Source: Kluyvera genomosp. 1 (GTDB taxonomy: Bacteria > Pseudomonadota > Gammaproteobacteria > Enterobacterales > Enterobacteriaceae). Taken from it: DNA of 56,538 nucleotides. A program made the translations under genes and the position numbers. This document shows, one piece after another, positions 29,692 to 39,519 of this stretch (the first letter of the stretch is position 1; each line of letters begins with the position of its first letter). The stretch is taken from contig NZ_LGHZ01000047.1 in assembly GCF_001266615.1 (NCBI RefSeq), positions 1 through 56,538 of the forward strand, written 5' to 3'. Below the pieces are notes generated by a model that was not told where the DNA came from, ran no database searches, and saw nothing but the letters and a program-made list of their open reading frames with translations.

Positions 29692-30950
29692 CGCCAGACT
29701 CCTTTGGTATCTATCACATACTGTTGGGCGATAGTCTCGCCGCCAATCGCTTTAAACTGGGTATGATCGACCAGCATCACAATCACATCGGCGCTAGCCA
29801 GCGCGGTGTCGAGCGATACCAGCGAACACAGCCCGTCGAGTTTTTTTGGCAACTGATGAATGTTGGGTTCAACCACCAACGTTTCACCACTGTGCCACTG
29901 GGCAATCAGTTCAGCGATTTCCATCGCTGGGCTTTCACGCAGGTCGTCAATATTCGGTTTAAACGCCAGGCCAAAGCAGGCAATTTTCAGCTCGCTGGCG
30001 CGCTTGTTGCTAGCCGCAAGGCAATCGGCAACGTTGGCCTTCACCTTGTCGATAACCCAGAACGGCTTGTGATCGTTCACTTCTCGCGCGGTGCGGATAA
30101 GGCGCGACTGCTCCGGGTTCTGCGCCACGATAAACCATGGGTCGACGGCGATACAGTGCCCGCCCACACCCGGCCCCGGCTGCAGGATATTGACGCGCGG
30201 ATGACGATTCGCCAGGCGAATCAGTTCCCAGACGTTGATCCCCTGGTCAGCGCAGATGAGCGACAGTTCGTTGGCAAAGGCGATATTCACATCGCGGAAA
30301 CTGTTTTCCGTCAGCTTGCACATTTCAGCGGTACGGGCGTTAGTCACCACGCATTCGCCTTCCAGGAAAATTTTATACAGCTCACTCGCGCGCGCAGAAC
30401 ACACCGGCGTCATGCCGCCAATCACGCGGTCGTTCTTAATCAATTCAACCATCACCTGTCCTGGCAGCACACGCTCCGGACAGTAGGCGATGTTAATATC
30501 CGCCTGCTCACCCGCCTGCTGCGGGAAGGTCAGATCAGGGCGCATCTCCGCAAGCCAACCAGCCATCTGCTCGGTTGCACCAACGGGAGAGGTGGACTCA
30601 AGGATGACCAACGAGCCTTTTTTCAACACCGGCGCAACAGAGCGCGCTGCCGCTTCAACGTAAACCATATCTGGTTCGTGGTCGCCTTTAAATGGCGTCG
30701 GTACAGCAATGAGATAAGCATCAGCGGCTTCGGGCGTGGTGGTTGCTCGCAGGTAGCCGGCAGAGACCGCCGTTTTCACCACCCTGTCGAGATCGGGTTC
30801 GACAATATGAATTTCACCGCGGTTAATGGTATCCACCGCGTGCTGATTAATATCGACACCCACGACCTTCTTTTGCCGTGAGGCAAATGCAGCTGCAGTA
30901 GGAAGACCGATATAGCCTAGTCCGATCACCGAGAGGGTTGAGAAGCTCAT
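29688..30950 (-). CDS. wecC: UDP-ManNAc dehydrogenase WecC
   Basis: WecC oxidises UDP-N-acetylmannosamine to the uronic acid used by WecG. The 420-residue protein has the NAD-binding [16 protein letters not shown] at the N-terminus, the catalytic cysteine in [14 protein letters not shown] (near residue 266) and [17 protein letters not shown] in the C-terminal domain. I start at ATG 30950 ([12 protein letters not shown]), which overlaps the wecB stop as ATGA; the open frame to 30995 is not needed. Confidence 0.96.
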   Translation of the reverse strand: MSFSTLSVIGLGYIGLPTAAAFASRQKKVVGVDINQHAVDTINRGEIHIVEPDLDRVVKTAVSAGYLRATTTPEAADAYLIAVPTPFKGDHEPDMVYVEAAARSVAPVLKKGSLVILESTSPVGATEQMAGWLAEMRPDLTFPQQAGEQADINIAYCPERVLPGQVMVELIKNDRVIGGMTPVCSARASELYKIFLEGECVVTNARTAEMCKLTENSFRDVNIAFANELSLICADQGINVWELIRLANRHPRVNILQPGPGVGGHCIAVDPWFIVAQNPEQSRLIRTAREVNDHKPFWVIDKVKANVADCLAASNKRASELKIACFGLAFKPNIDDLRESPAMEIAELIAQWHSGETLVVEPNIHQLPKKLDGLCSLVSLDTALASADVIVMLVDHTQFKAIGGETIAQQYVIDTKGVWR

Positions 30951-32077
30951 AGCGTTACCTGATTGTTTTTTAATGCTAGTAAAATACGTTCGCATGCCAG
31001 GCCATCCCCATAGGGGTTATGCGCCCGGCTCATCCTTTGATATTCGTCTTCATCGCGCAGCAAGCGCGTGACTTCATCCACAATGCGACGACTGTCCGTT
31101 CCCACCAGACGAACCGTACCCGCATCAATAGCTTCCGGGCGTTCCGTTGTTTCGCGCATCACCAGCACCGGTTTACCCAGCGCAGGAGCCTCTTCCTGAA
31201 TGCCGCCAGAATCGGTCAGAATCAGCCAGGCGTGGTTCATCAACCAGACGAAGGGCAGGTAGTCCTGTGGATCGATAAGTATGACGTTATCGATATGGCC
31301 CAGAATACGGTTAACAGGCTCGCTGACATTTGGATTCAGATGCACCGGATAGACAATTTGCACATCCGAATTGGTCGCGGCGATTTCTGCCAGCGCGTGG
31401 CAGATTTTTTCAAAGCCCTGGCCAAAGCTTTCACGACGATGCCCCGTCACCAGGATCATCTTTTTGCCGTTATTCAGGAACGGATAGCGTTCTGACAAAT
31501 CAGCGCGCAGCGCTTCGTCATTCATCACCCGATCGCGCACCCAGAACAGAGCATCAATCACCGTGTTGCCGGTGACAAAAATACGGCTATCCGGCAAATT
31601 TTCCCGCAGCAGATTCCGCCGCGAATTTTCTGTCGGCGCAAAGTGGTACATGGCCAGGTGACCGGTTATCGTACGGTTTGCCTCTTCCGGCCACGGCGAG
31701 TAGAGATCGCCGGTACGCAAACCCGCCTCCACATGTCCGACCGGGATGCGTTGATAAAATGCCGCCAGACTTGCGGCCGTCGTGGTCGTCGTGTCGCCAT
31801 GCACTAGCACCACGTCCGGCTTGAAAGACTCCAGAACGGGCTTTAACCCCTGCAAAATTCGGCAGGTAATCTCAGTTAAACCCTGTCCAGGACTCATGAT
31901 GTTCAGGTCATAATCCGGAACGATGGAGAAGAGGTTTAGCACCTGATCAAGCATTTCCCTATGCTGCGCAGTTACGCATACTTTCGCCTCAAAATGAGGA
32001 TCCTTTGCTAGCGCATGAACCAGAGGTGCCATCTTGATAGCTTCTGGTCGTGTGCCAAATACAGTCAGTACTTTCAC
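30947..32077 (-). CDS. wecB: UDP-GlcNAc 2-epimerase WecB
   Basis: WecB interconverts UDP-GlcNAc and UDP-ManNAc. The 376-residue GT-B-fold protein starts at GTG 32077 ([19 protein letters not shown]) with AAGAGAA upstream, the same unusual start as in E. coli. Conserved blocks are [28 protein letters not shown] and [12 protein letters not shown]. The longer frame to 32110 reaches into the wzzE gap and is less likely. Confidence 0.95.
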   Translation of the reverse strand: MKVLTVFGTRPEAIKMAPLVHALAKDPHFEAKVCVTAQHREMLDQVLNLFSIVPDYDLNIMSPGQGLTEITCRILQGLKPVLESFKPDVVLVHGDTTTTTAASLAAFYQRIPVGHVEAGLRTGDLYSPWPEEANRTITGHLAMYHFAPTENSRRNLLRENLPDSRIFVTGNTVIDALFWVRDRVMNDEALRADLSERYPFLNNGKKMILVTGHRRESFGQGFEKICHALAEIAATNSDVQIVYPVHLNPNVSEPVNRILGHIDNVILIDPQDYLPFVWLMNHAWLILTDSGGIQEEAPALGKPVLVMRETTERPEAIDAGTVRLVGTDSRRIVDEVTRLLRDEDEYQRMSRAHNPYGDGLACERILLALKNNQVTL

Positions 32078-32133
32078 ATCGATTCTCTTCTTTAGATGAA
32101 ACAGGCCCATCGCCCTTCATCATTGATGGGTAT

Positions 32134-33177
32134 TTACGTGCGACGACGCGCCAGTGCCACCCCAGCACCCACCAATGCGCCGACAATGCCCCACATGACC
32201 ATCAGGAATACGCGACGTGGGCTGGTGCGTTTTACCGGTTCCTCTGGTGTCCGCAAATACCGATATGTCTGAAAACTAGCAGCCAGCGTCGGACCAACAT
32301 TCAGGGTCGTCAGCATAGCCCTCCCCTGATCGTAATCAAGGTCAAACGTTGGCCCTACGGCCTGCAGATTTTCCAGACGAGCCTGCAGCATCGGACGGCC
32401 TAATAATGAAAGCTCCGAATCCGGGAGTTCATCGGCCGGTATATCCGTCACGCTACGGTTAATATTGTGCTGCTGCGCAATCTTCAATGCGGCTTCAATG
32501 CTGTGCATACGGCGGTTGAAAATCGCCTGAGCGACCTCTTCCTGGCGTTTCACCTGCGCTTTCACCTGAATCGTGCGCGCGGCCCATGCGCCCTTCAGTT
32601 CATCATTCAGATGGCCGGCTGCGCGCTGGCTAGCAAACGCCACGTACTGGCGTAACAAATTGTTGGCATCCTGCGCGGTTTCCGCGTTCAGCTTCACGCT
32701 GTCGCTCACGCTTTTTTGCGCATCACCCGGGATAAATTGAATGTCGTTAATCAGATCATCCAGCTGCGCGGCGTCGGCACGGGAATTACCCACCATCCGC
32801 TGCTTGTAGTAGTCCGTCTGCGACCAGAAGTCGCGACGGGTATCCCACGACGCGAGCTGCATAACGAATTCTTTGTAAACTTCATCCATCACCGAAGGCG
32901 GTGTGGCCGTGGTTGGGTTGACTTTCACATCCAGGTTGCGCAAGAACTGCTGTTGCGAATAGTAACCGCCGAGCATATTGACGGTCGGGCGGTCAGTGAT
33001 AGCCGTCGAGCTCCACTCCTGCCGGGCAAAAAAAGTATAAATCAGCACCACGGCGGCAAACAGCACCGCAAAGCCGATAATCCAGTGTTTTCCCGACCAC
33101 AACGCGCGAAACAGGCCACGAATATCCAGTTCATTCTCAGCACTCGCCAACTGTGCTTCCGGTAATGGTTGTGTCAT
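32134..33177 (-). CDS. wzzE: ECA chain-length regulator WzzE
   Basis: WzzE is the Wzz-family polysaccharide co-polymerase that sets the length of ECA chains. The 347-residue protein has a transmembrane helix near the N-terminus (WIIGFAVLFAAVVLIYTFF), a large periplasmic coiled domain and a C-terminal helix (VFLMVMWGIVGALVGAGVALA) with the RTSPRR stretch just before it. It lies between wecA and wecB with short gaps. Confidence 0.94.
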   Translation of the reverse strand: MTQPLPEAQLASAENELDIRGLFRALWSGKHWIIGFAVLFAAVVLIYTFFARQEWSSTAITDRPTVNMLGGYYSQQQFLRNLDVKVNPTTATPPSVMDEVYKEFVMQLASWDTRRDFWSQTDYYKQRMVGNSRADAAQLDDLINDIQFIPGDAQKSVSDSVKLNAETAQDANNLLRQYVAFASQRAAGHLNDELKGAWAARTIQVKAQVKRQEEVAQAIFNRRMHSIEAALKIAQQHNINRSVTDIPADELPDSELSLLGRPMLQARLENLQAVGPTFDLDYDQGRAMLTTLNVGPTLAASFQTYRYLRTPEEPVKRTSPRRVFLMVMWGIVGALVGAGVALARRRT

Positions 33178-33190
33178 TACTACCCCAGTT

Positions 33191-34294
33191 TTACTTGGTT
33201 AATTTTGGATGGTTTTCACTGTTCCGACGCATTCTGCGCTTCATACGTTTAATAAAACGCGCCACTTTCCAGGCCCGCTTAATGCAGTACCCATACATGC
33301 CAAAGGCCACGAAGAACAGTAGCAGCATGACCCATTCAGGCACAACGCGCGTGTACTCAGCCAGGACTCCGATTCCGGCCAACAGCGCAGCGGCAACGGT
33401 GATCAGCACCAGCGCCTGACGAGAAGTAAAGCCTGCGCGCATGATCAGATGGTGAATGTGTTGACGGTCAGCGGAGAATGGGCTCATCCCCTTACGCAGC
33501 CGGCGGTACATGATTGCCACCATATCCATCAACGGAATGGCGACAATCCACAGCGCGGTGACCGGGCTGATAGGATGGTGTGTCCCTTGAGTGGTTTCCA
33601 GCAGGATCCAGATAACCGTAAAACCAATCAGCGTACTGCCCGCATCGCCCATAAACACTTTATAGCGACGCCCCAGCACACCTAGATTCAGCATGATGTA
33701 CGGCAGAATGGCGGCAATCATCGCGAAGCACCACATGGCAAGACTCGTCTGACCGTCAAACCACAGAATAAGCCCAATTGCACCAAAACTAACGCTCGAC
33801 AAGCCGCCGAGAAGACCGTCAATCCCGTCAACCATGTTGAAGGCATTAATCACTGCCCAAACGGCAAACAGAGTGAGGAAGAAGCCAAACGGCCCAAGCA
33901 CCAGTTCCCACGAACCGAAGATATAACCCAGGCTGCGGAGGTATAAATTGCCTGCCGTCATCATCACGATGCCAATCAGCGCCTGGATAGTTGCGCGGAT
34001 TTTCACACTGATGTCATAGCGATCGTCAAGGGCACCCACCAGCACCAGAACACCAGCACAGGCCAGGTACAAGAAGGCATGAGGAATGTAGTAATCTGCA
34101 ATCGCAAAAGTTAAGCAGATCCCGGCGTAAACCGAGATGCCACCCACTAGCGGAATAAGCCCCTGGTGACGTTTACGATAATTAGGTCTATCCACCAAAC
34201 CGACCTTTTTAGCCGCTTTACGGGCGAAAAAAAGGAATACGGTGGTGAATAAAAAAATACTGATCAAGTCAGTACCGACGGTCAGTAAACTCAC
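33191..34294 (-). CDS. wecA: Undecaprenyl-phosphate GlcNAc-1-phosphate transferase WecA
   Basis: WecA makes undecaprenyl-PP-GlcNAc, the first lipid intermediate for ECA and for many O antigens. The 367-residue protein has eleven transmembrane segments. The catalytic and Mg2+-binding aspartates lie in VLVGALDDRYD and FNMVDGIDG, and the loop SADRQHIHHLIMRAG is the conserved carbohydrate-binding motif. It is the first gene of the ECA operon, 240 bp downstream of rho on the same strand. Confidence 0.97.
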   Translation of the reverse strand: MSLLTVGTDLISIFLFTTVFLFFARKAAKKVGLVDRPNYRKRHQGLIPLVGGISVYAGICLTFAIADYYIPHAFLYLACAGVLVLVGALDDRYDISVKIRATIQALIGIVMMTAGNLYLRSLGYIFGSWELVLGPFGFFLTLFAVWAVINAFNMVDGIDGLLGGLSSVSFGAIGLILWFDGQTSLAMWCFAMIAAILPYIMLNLGVLGRRYKVFMGDAGSTLIGFTVIWILLETTQGTHHPISPVTALWIVAIPLMDMVAIMYRRLRKGMSPFSADRQHIHHLIMRAGFTSRQALVLITVAAALLAGIGVLAEYTRVVPEWVMLLLFFVAFGMYGYCIKRAWKVARFIKRMKRRMRRNSENHPKLTK

Positions 34295-34491
34295 AATTTA
34301 TACTCGCTGCGAATATTAATAGCGAAAGTATACCCACGATAGCGGCTCATCAGAAGAGCAGGTCTGATGAATGTTGGGTAAACTCGCCTGATTTATAACC
34401 GATTTTACAAACTAACTCTTATTGTAGCTGTAAACCGTAATTGTCCGTGAAAAAAATGCGAAGCCGTATCACCTAAACTCCTAAAAACAAA

Positions 34492-34522
34492 AACGCCACA
34501 CAAAAGTGTGGCGTTTGTCGTC
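34492..34522 (-). terminator. Terminator of rho
   Basis: AACGCCACAC (34492-34501) pairs perfectly with GTGTGGCGTT (34506-34515) around AAAA; on the minus strand GTTTTTGTTTTTAG follows. It separates rho from wecA. The remaining ~180 bp to wecA contain its promoter and nothing else recognisable. Confidence 0.85.
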
Positions 34523-34534
34523 AAAAACCAGGTT

Positions 34535-35794
34535 TTACGAGCGTTTCATCATGTCGAAGAAGTCGTCGTTAGTTTTGGTCATTGCCAACTTATTGATGAG
34601 GAATTCCATCGCATCAATCTCACCCATTGGGTGGATGATTTTGCGCAGGATCCACATTTTCTGCAGCTCTTCTTGAGTGGTGAGTAGCTCTTCTTTACGG
34701 GTACCAGAACGGTTGTAGTCGATAGCCGGGAAGACGCGTTTTTCAGCAATCTTACGAGAGAGGTGCAGTTCCATGTTGCCGGTACCTTTAAACTCTTCGT
34801 AGATAACTTCATCCATTTTAGAGCCGGTATCCACCAACGCGGTGGCAATAATCGTCAGGCTGCCGCCCTCTTCCACATTACGTGCCGCACCGAAGAAACG
34901 CTTCGGACGGTGCAGGGCGTTAGCGTCGACACCACCGGTCAATACTTTACCGGAAGCTGGTACCACGGTGTTGTAGGCACGGGCCAGACGGGTGATGGAG
35001 TCGAGCAGGATGATAACGTCTTTCTTGTGTTCAACCAGACGTTTCGCTTTCTCGATAACCATTTCAGCGACCTGAACGTGACGAGATGCCGGTTCGTCAA
35101 AGGTGGAAGCAATGACTTCGCCTTTAACCAGACGCTGCATCTCGGTCACTTCTTCCGGACGTTCATCAATCAGCAGAACCATCAGTACGCAGTCTGGGTG
35201 GTTATACGCGATGCTCTGCGCGATGTTCTGCAGCAGCATGGTTTTACCGGCTTTTGGCGGTGCCACAATCAGACCACGCTGACCGCGACCGATTGGCGAT
35301 GCCAGATCCAGAACGCGAGCGGTTAAATCTTCGGTAGAACCGTTACCACGCTCCATACGCAGACGAGAGTTTGCGTGCAGCGGGGTTAAGTTCTCAAACA
35401 GGATCTTGTTGCGCGAGTTTTCCGGCTTGTCGTAGTTAACTTCGTTAACTTTCAACAGCGCAAAGTAACGCTCACCCTCTTTCGGCGGACGGATCTTACC
35501 CGAAATGGTGTCACCAGTGCGGAGATTGAAACGGCGGATTTGGCTAGGGGAAACGTAGATATCATCGGGACCGGCGAGGTAGGAGCTGTCTCCAGAGCGG
35601 AGGAAACCAAATCCATCCTGCAATATCTCCAGTACACCGTCACCAAAGATATCTTCGCCACTCTTTGCGTGCTGCTTCAGGATGGCAAAAATAATGTCCT
35701 GCTTGCGCATACGTGCCTGGTTTTCCAGACCCATATTTTCGCCGAGAGTAATCAGCTCAGAAACCGGCGTATTCTTTAATTCGGTAAGATTCAT
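34535..35794 (-). CDS. rho: Transcription termination factor Rho
   Basis: Rho is the hexameric RNA helicase that ends transcription of untranslated RNA. The 419-residue protein has the N-terminal domain ([15 protein letters not shown]), the cold-shock-like RNA-binding site ([22 protein letters not shown]), Walker A APPKAGKT (about residues 178-185), the Q loop and the R loop (SGTRKEELL). It is nearly identical to E. coli Rho. Expression is probably autoregulated through the leader upstream, where the rhoL peptide lies. Confidence 0.98.
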   Translation of the reverse strand: MNLTELKNTPVSELITLGENMGLENQARMRKQDIIFAILKQHAKSGEDIFGDGVLEILQDGFGFLRSGDSSYLAGPDDIYVSPSQIRRFNLRTGDTISGKIRPPKEGERYFALLKVNEVNYDKPENSRNKILFENLTPLHANSRLRMERGNGSTEDLTARVLDLASPIGRGQRGLIVAPPKAGKTMLLQNIAQSIAYNHPDCVLMVLLIDERPEEVTEMQRLVKGEVIASTFDEPASRHVQVAEMVIEKAKRLVEHKKDVIILLDSITRLARAYNTVVPASGKVLTGGVDANALHRPKRFFGAARNVEEGGSLTIIATALVDTGSKMDEVIYEEFKGTGNMELHLSRKIAEKRVFPAIDYNRSGTRKEELLTTQEELQKMWILRKIIHPMGEIDAMEFLINKLAMTKTNDDFFDMMKRS

Positions 35795-35832
35795 AATGGT
35801 GTGAGTTCTTAAACTTGGGGGAAATCTCGAAC

Positions 35833-35988
35833 TTAATGTTGTGAATGGTATGGCAGGGTCATCCGTGCCTGTTTACGGCCATCACTCATGTCTGTTCGCT
35901 GCCTGGTCACAGGAGAGTACGCAGAACTGAAACGACAAGACGGAAAGAGTGACAAACCTGGAATTTTTCCACCTCTGACGTCATACAT
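35833..35988 (-). CDS. rhoL: rho operon leader peptide RhoL
   Basis: A frame of 51 codons from ATG 35988 contains [20 protein letters not shown], which matches the core of E. coli RhoL (33 residues). Here the frame runs past the E. coli stop with [16 protein letters not shown]. No good SD precedes this ATG, and a second ATG (35984) is out of frame with the conserved core. It lies in the rho leader where Rho attenuates its own transcription. The start is uncertain; the conserved core is clear. Confidence 0.6.
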   Translation of the reverse strand: MYDVRGGKIPGLSLFPSCRFSSAYSPVTRQRTDMSDGRKQARMTLPYHSQH

Positions 35989-36071
35989 CGCAACGGGAGG
36001 TTTGGATAAAACAAGATTCAAACAAGGTATGTTTAAAACGAAGTCAAAAATAACTTAGCACGACTGAAGCC

Positions 36072-36113
36072 GGGCGTCCAGAGTTCTGCTTAATTTAAGA
36101 ACACTGGACGCCC
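36072..36113 (-). terminator. Hairpin between trxA and rho leader
   Basis: GGGCGTCCAG (36072-36081) pairs perfectly with CTGGACGCCC (36104-36113), with AGTTCT/AGAAC pairing inside the loop. It follows trxA by about 15 bases on the minus strand and probably ends its transcript; the T-content after it is modest. Confidence 0.65.
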
Positions 36114-36125
36114 AAACCGAATTTC

Positions 36126-36455
36126 TTACGCCAGGTTAGCGTCGAGGAACTCTTTCAGCTGGCCTTTAGACAGCGCGCCAACTTTAGTTGCTGCAACTTC
36201 GCCGTTCTTGAACAGCAGCAGCGTCGGGATACCGCGGATGCCATACTTAGGGGCAGTGCCTGGGTTCTGATCGATGTTCAGTTTAGCAACGGTCAGTTTA
36301 CCCTGATACTCCTCGGCGATTTCATCCAGAATCGGGGCGATCATTTTGCACGGACCGCACCACTCTGCCCAGAAATCGACGAGTGTCAGCCCGTCAGCTT
36401 TGAGTACGTCCGTGTCAAAACTGTCGTCAGTCAGGTGAATAATTTTATCGCTCAT
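36126..36455 (-). CDS. trxA: Thioredoxin 1
   Basis: TrxA reduces protein disulfides and supplies electrons to ribonucleotide reductase and other enzymes. The 109-residue protein has the active site [10 protein letters not shown] (Cys33 and Cys36 in mature numbering) and the cis-proline loop RGIPTLLLF. The start is ATG 36455 ([13 protein letters not shown]) with GGAG seven bases upstream. The open frame to 36533 is leader. It is divergent from rhlB. Confidence 0.98.
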   Translation of the reverse strand: MSDKIIHLTDDSFDTDVLKADGLTLVDFWAEWCGPCKMIAPILDEIAEEYQGKLTVAKLNIDQNPGTAPKYGIRGIPTLLLFKNGEVAATKVGALSKGQLKEFLDANLA

Positions 36456-36598
36456 ATTTAACTCCACAGGAATAAGCCTGGTGTGTTGGTGTAGCATTAA
36501 CCAACGAGGTGTTGATGTTAACTTCGCCAACAAAGGTTGACGTTATTTCACCGGATACGCTTTCTTAATGCAATAGTAAGCTGATATTCTACCACACT

Positions 36599-37864
36599 AT
36601 GAGCAAAACACATTTAACAGAACAGAAGTTTTCCGACTTCGCCCTGCACCCTAAAGTGGTTGAAGCCCTTGAAACTAAAGGGTTTTATAATTGCACGCCC
36701 ATTCAGGCGCTGGCTTTGCCGCTGACGCTTGCCGGACGTGATGTGGCTGGACAGGCGCAAACCGGTACCGGAAAAACGATGGCGTTTCTGACGTCCACGT
36801 TTCATTATCTCCTTTCTCACCCGGCGAGTGCAGACCGTCAGGTGAACCAACCGCGCGCCTTAATTATGGCGCCAACCCGTGAGCTGGCCGTACAGATTCA
36901 CGCCGATGCTGAGCCACTGGCTCAGGCGACCGGCCTGAAATTGGGCCTGGCCTACGGCGGTGACGGCTATGACAAACAGCTGAAAGTGCTGGAGAGCGGC
37001 GTCGATATCCTGATCGGCACCACTGGCCGTCTTATTGATTATGCAAAACAGAACCACATCAACCTGGGCGCGATTCAGGTGGTGGTACTGGATGAAGCCG
37101 ATCGTATGTACGATCTGGGCTTTATTAAAGATATCCGTTGGCTGTTCCGTCGTATGCCGCCGACCAACCAGCGTCTGAATATGCTGTTCTCTGCAACGCT
37201 GTCTTACCGCGTCCGCGAACTGGCGTTCGAGCAAATGAACAACGCCGAGTACGTGGAAGTCGAGCCAGAGCAGAAAACGGGTCACCGTATTAAAGAAGAG
37301 CTGTTCTACCCTTCCAATGAAGAAAAAATGCGTTTACTGCAAACGCTGCTGGAAGAAGAGTGGCCAGACCGCGCGATTATCTTCGCCAACACCAAGCACC
37401 GCTGTGAAGACATCTGGGGCCATCTGGCAGCAGACGGGCATCGCGTAGGCCTGCTGACCGGTGACGTCGCACAGAAAAAACGCCTGCGTATTCTGGAAGA
37501 TTTCACCAGCGGTGATATCGACATTCTGGTGGCAACCGACGTTGCTGCACGCGGCCTGCATATCCCAGCCGTGACGCACGTGTTTAACTACGATCTACCG
37601 GACGACTGTGAAGACTACGTTCACCGCATCGGCCGTACCGGGCGCGCAGGCGCTAGCGGACACTCCATCAGCCTGGCTTGTGAAGAGTACGCACTGAACT
37701 TACCGGCGATTGAAACCTACACTGGCCACTCTATTCCGGTCAGTAAGTACAACCCGGATGCGCTGTTGACTGAACTGCCAAAACCATTACGTCTGACGCG
37801 TGTTCGTCAGGGCAATGGCCCGCGTCGTTCTGGCGCACCACGTAACCGTCGTCGTTCAGGTTAA
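36599..37864 (+). CDS. rhlB: DEAD-box RNA helicase RhlB
   Basis: RhlB unwinds RNA for the RNase E degradosome. The 421-residue protein shows the Q motif ([13 protein letters not shown]), motif I AQTGTGKT, motif II DEAD ([13 protein letters not shown]), SAT (LFSATL) and [10 protein letters not shown]. The C-terminal basic tail [13 protein letters not shown] is as in E. coli. An ERIC element begins only 12 bp after its stop, separating it from gppA. Confidence 0.97.
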   Translation: MSKTHLTEQKFSDFALHPKVVEALETKGFYNCTPIQALALPLTLAGRDVAGQAQTGTGKTMAFLTSTFHYLLSHPASADRQVNQPRALIMAPTRELAVQIHADAEPLAQATGLKLGLAYGGDGYDKQLKVLESGVDILIGTTGRLIDYAKQNHINLGAIQVVVLDEADRMYDLGFIKDIRWLFRRMPPTNQRLNMLFSATLSYRVRELAFEQMNNAEYVEVEPEQKTGHRIKEELFYPSNEEKMRLLQTLLEEEWPDRAIIFANTKHRCEDIWGHLAADGHRVGLLTGDVAQKKRLRILEDFTSGDIDILVATDVAARGLHIPAVTHVFNYDLPDDCEDYVHRIGRTGRAGASGHSISLACEEYALNLPAIETYTGHSIPVSKYNPDALLTELPKPLRLTRVRQGNGPRRSGAPRNRRRSG

Positions 37865-37875
37865 ATACATTATGC

Positions 37876-38003
37876 CATACACAAAATCATTCGAATTTTA
37901 TCAAGGCGGCAAGCAAACGAATCCCGATGAGCTTACATTAGTAAGTGATTCGGGTGAGCGCGCGCAGTCAACGCAGAGACAATTTGAAGGATGAAGTGTA
38001 TGA
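37876..38003 (+). repeat. ERIC element between rhlB and gppA
   Basis: The 128-bp segment has terminal repeats CATACAC (37876-37882) and GTGTATG (37997-38003), and at its centre reads GAATCCCGATGAGCTTACAT then AGTAAGTGATTCGGGTGAGC. These are the conserved core of the enterobacterial repetitive intergenic consensus (ERIC, IRU) element, along with the AAGGCGGCAAG and CGCAGTCAACGCAG arms. ERIC elements are about 127 bp, spread without coding capacity and are usually transcribed. Its right end contains the SD and ATG of gppA. Confidence 0.93.
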
Positions 38004-39481
38004 CTTCCACCTCGCTTTATGCAGCTATAGACCTTGGTTCTAATAGTTTTCATATGCTGCTGGTTCGCGAGGTGGCGGGAAGTATCCAGACGCTCACGCG
38101 CATAAAGCGCAAAGTGCGTCTGGCTGGCGGGCTCAACCGGGACAACATGTTGTCCACAGAGGCCATGGAACGTGGATGGCAGTGCCTGCGCCTGTTCGCC
38201 GAACGTTTACAAGATATTCCCCCGACCCAAATTCGTATTGTTGCGACTGCAACGCTGCGTCTTGCCGTTAATGCCGATGTCTTTATCGCCAAAGCCCAGG
38301 AAATTCTCGGCTGCCCGGTGCAGGTTATCCGTGGCGAAGAAGAAGCGCGCCTGATTTATCAGGGTGTTGCGCACACTACCGGCGGCGACGATCGCCGTTT
38401 AGTGGTTGATATCGGCGGTGCCAGCACCGAACTAGTTACCGGCACCGGTGCGCAAACAACGTCACTGTTCAGCCTGTCGATGGGCTGCGTTACCTGGCTT
38501 GAGCGCTACTTTACCGATCGTAACCTGGCACAGGAACATTTCGACGAAGCCGAACGTGCGGCACGTGAAGTGCTCAAACCGGTTGCCGACGAATTGCGTC
38601 AGCACGGCTGGAAAGTTTGCGTTGGCGCATCCGGAACGGTTCAGGCGTTACAAGAAATCATGATGGCGCAGGGGATGGATGAACGCATTACCCTCGCCAA
38701 ACTTCAGCAGCTTAAACAGCGCGCTATCCAATGCGGGCGTCTGGAAGAGCTGGAAATTGAAGGGCTGACGCTGGAACGTGCGCTGGTCTTCCCAAGCGGG
38801 CTGGCGATTCTTATCGCCATCTTCACCGAGCTGGATATCCAGTGCATGACGCTGGCCGGTGGTGCACTTCGCGAAGGCCTGGTCTACGGCATGCTGCATC
38901 TGGCGGTGGACGAAGACATTCGCAGCCGCACGTTACGCAATATTCAGCGCCGTTTTATGGTGGATACCGAGCAGGCTAACCGCGTCGCACAGCTGGCTGC
39001 CCGTTTTGTCGATCAGGTCGGCAACAGTTGGGATCTGGAGCCATTAAGCCGCGAACTGCTGTTAAGCGCCTGCGCTTTGCATGAAATCGGCCTGAGTGTT
39101 GATTTTAAACAAGCTCCGCAGCACGCCGCCTATCTGGTGCGCAATCTCGATTTGCCAGGCTTTACCCCTGCGCAAAAGAAGCTGTTGGCTACCTTGTTGC
39201 TCAACCAGACTAACCCTATCGACCTTTCATCGCTCCACCAGCAAAATGCCGTGCCTCCGCGCGCGGCCGAGCATCTCTGCCGCCTATTACGCCTGGCGAT
39301 TATTTTCGCCAGCCGTCGCCGTGACGATCTGGTACCGAATATGACGCTGCAGGTCAAAGAGGAAAGCCTGACCCTTACGCTGCCAAAAGGTTGGCTGGAG
39401 CAACATCCGCTGGGTAAAGAGACGATCGATCAAGAAAGCCAGTGGCAAAGCTATGTCCACTGGCCTTTAGAAGTGCGATAA
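38000..39481 (+). CDS. gppA: Guanosine pentaphosphate/exopolyphosphate phosphatase GppA
   Basis: GppA hydrolyses pppGpp to ppGpp in the stringent response and also has exopolyphosphatase activity. The 493-residue protein has the ASKHA phosphate-binding [12 protein letters not shown] at the N-terminus, [12 protein letters not shown] near residue 145 and a C-terminal HD-like helical domain. The start is ATG 38000 with AAGGA eight bases upstream; both lie in the right end of the ERIC element. An alternative ATG at 37991 sits on the SD itself. E. coli GppA begins [14 protein letters not shown], and here it is [13 protein letters not shown]. Confidence 0.95.
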   Translation: MTSTSLYAAIDLGSNSFHMLLVREVAGSIQTLTRIKRKVRLAGGLNRDNMLSTEAMERGWQCLRLFAERLQDIPPTQIRIVATATLRLAVNADVFIAKAQEILGCPVQVIRGEEEARLIYQGVAHTTGGDDRRLVVDIGGASTELVTGTGAQTTSLFSLSMGCVTWLERYFTDRNLAQEHFDEAERAAREVLKPVADELRQHGWKVCVGASGTVQALQEIMMAQGMDERITLAKLQQLKQRAIQCGRLEELEIEGLTLERALVFPSGLAILIAIFTELDIQCMTLAGGALREGLVYGMLHLAVDEDIRSRTLRNIQRRFMVDTEQANRVAQLAARFVDQVGNSWDLEPLSRELLLSACALHEIGLSVDFKQAPQHAAYLVRNLDLPGFTPAQKKLLATLLLNQTNPIDLSSLHQQNAVPPRAAEHLCRLLRLAIIFASRRRDDLVPNMTLQVKEESLTLTLPKGWLEQHPLGKETIDQESQWQSYVHWPLEVR

Positions 39482-39492
39482 CCTTAAACAAT

Positions 39493-39519
39493 AGCCGGAT
39501 AGCACCAGCTTATCCGGCT
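39493..39519. repeat. REP-like palindrome between gppA and rep
   Basis: AGCCGGATA (39493-39501) pairs with TATCCGGCT (39511-39519) around an 9-base loop. The arms are REP heads, and the element lies between the convergent 3' ends of gppA and rep, touching the rep stop. Confidence 0.75.

Noticed and set aside
29724-30881. 385-codon ORF antisense to wecC
   Set aside because: A long open frame opposite a conserved gene is expected from its codon bias; it has no SD or recognisable domain.
37872-37994. 40-codon ORF between rhlB and gppA
   Set aside because: The whole frame lies in an ERIC element whose central palindrome and terminal repeats explain the sequence; it has no SD.
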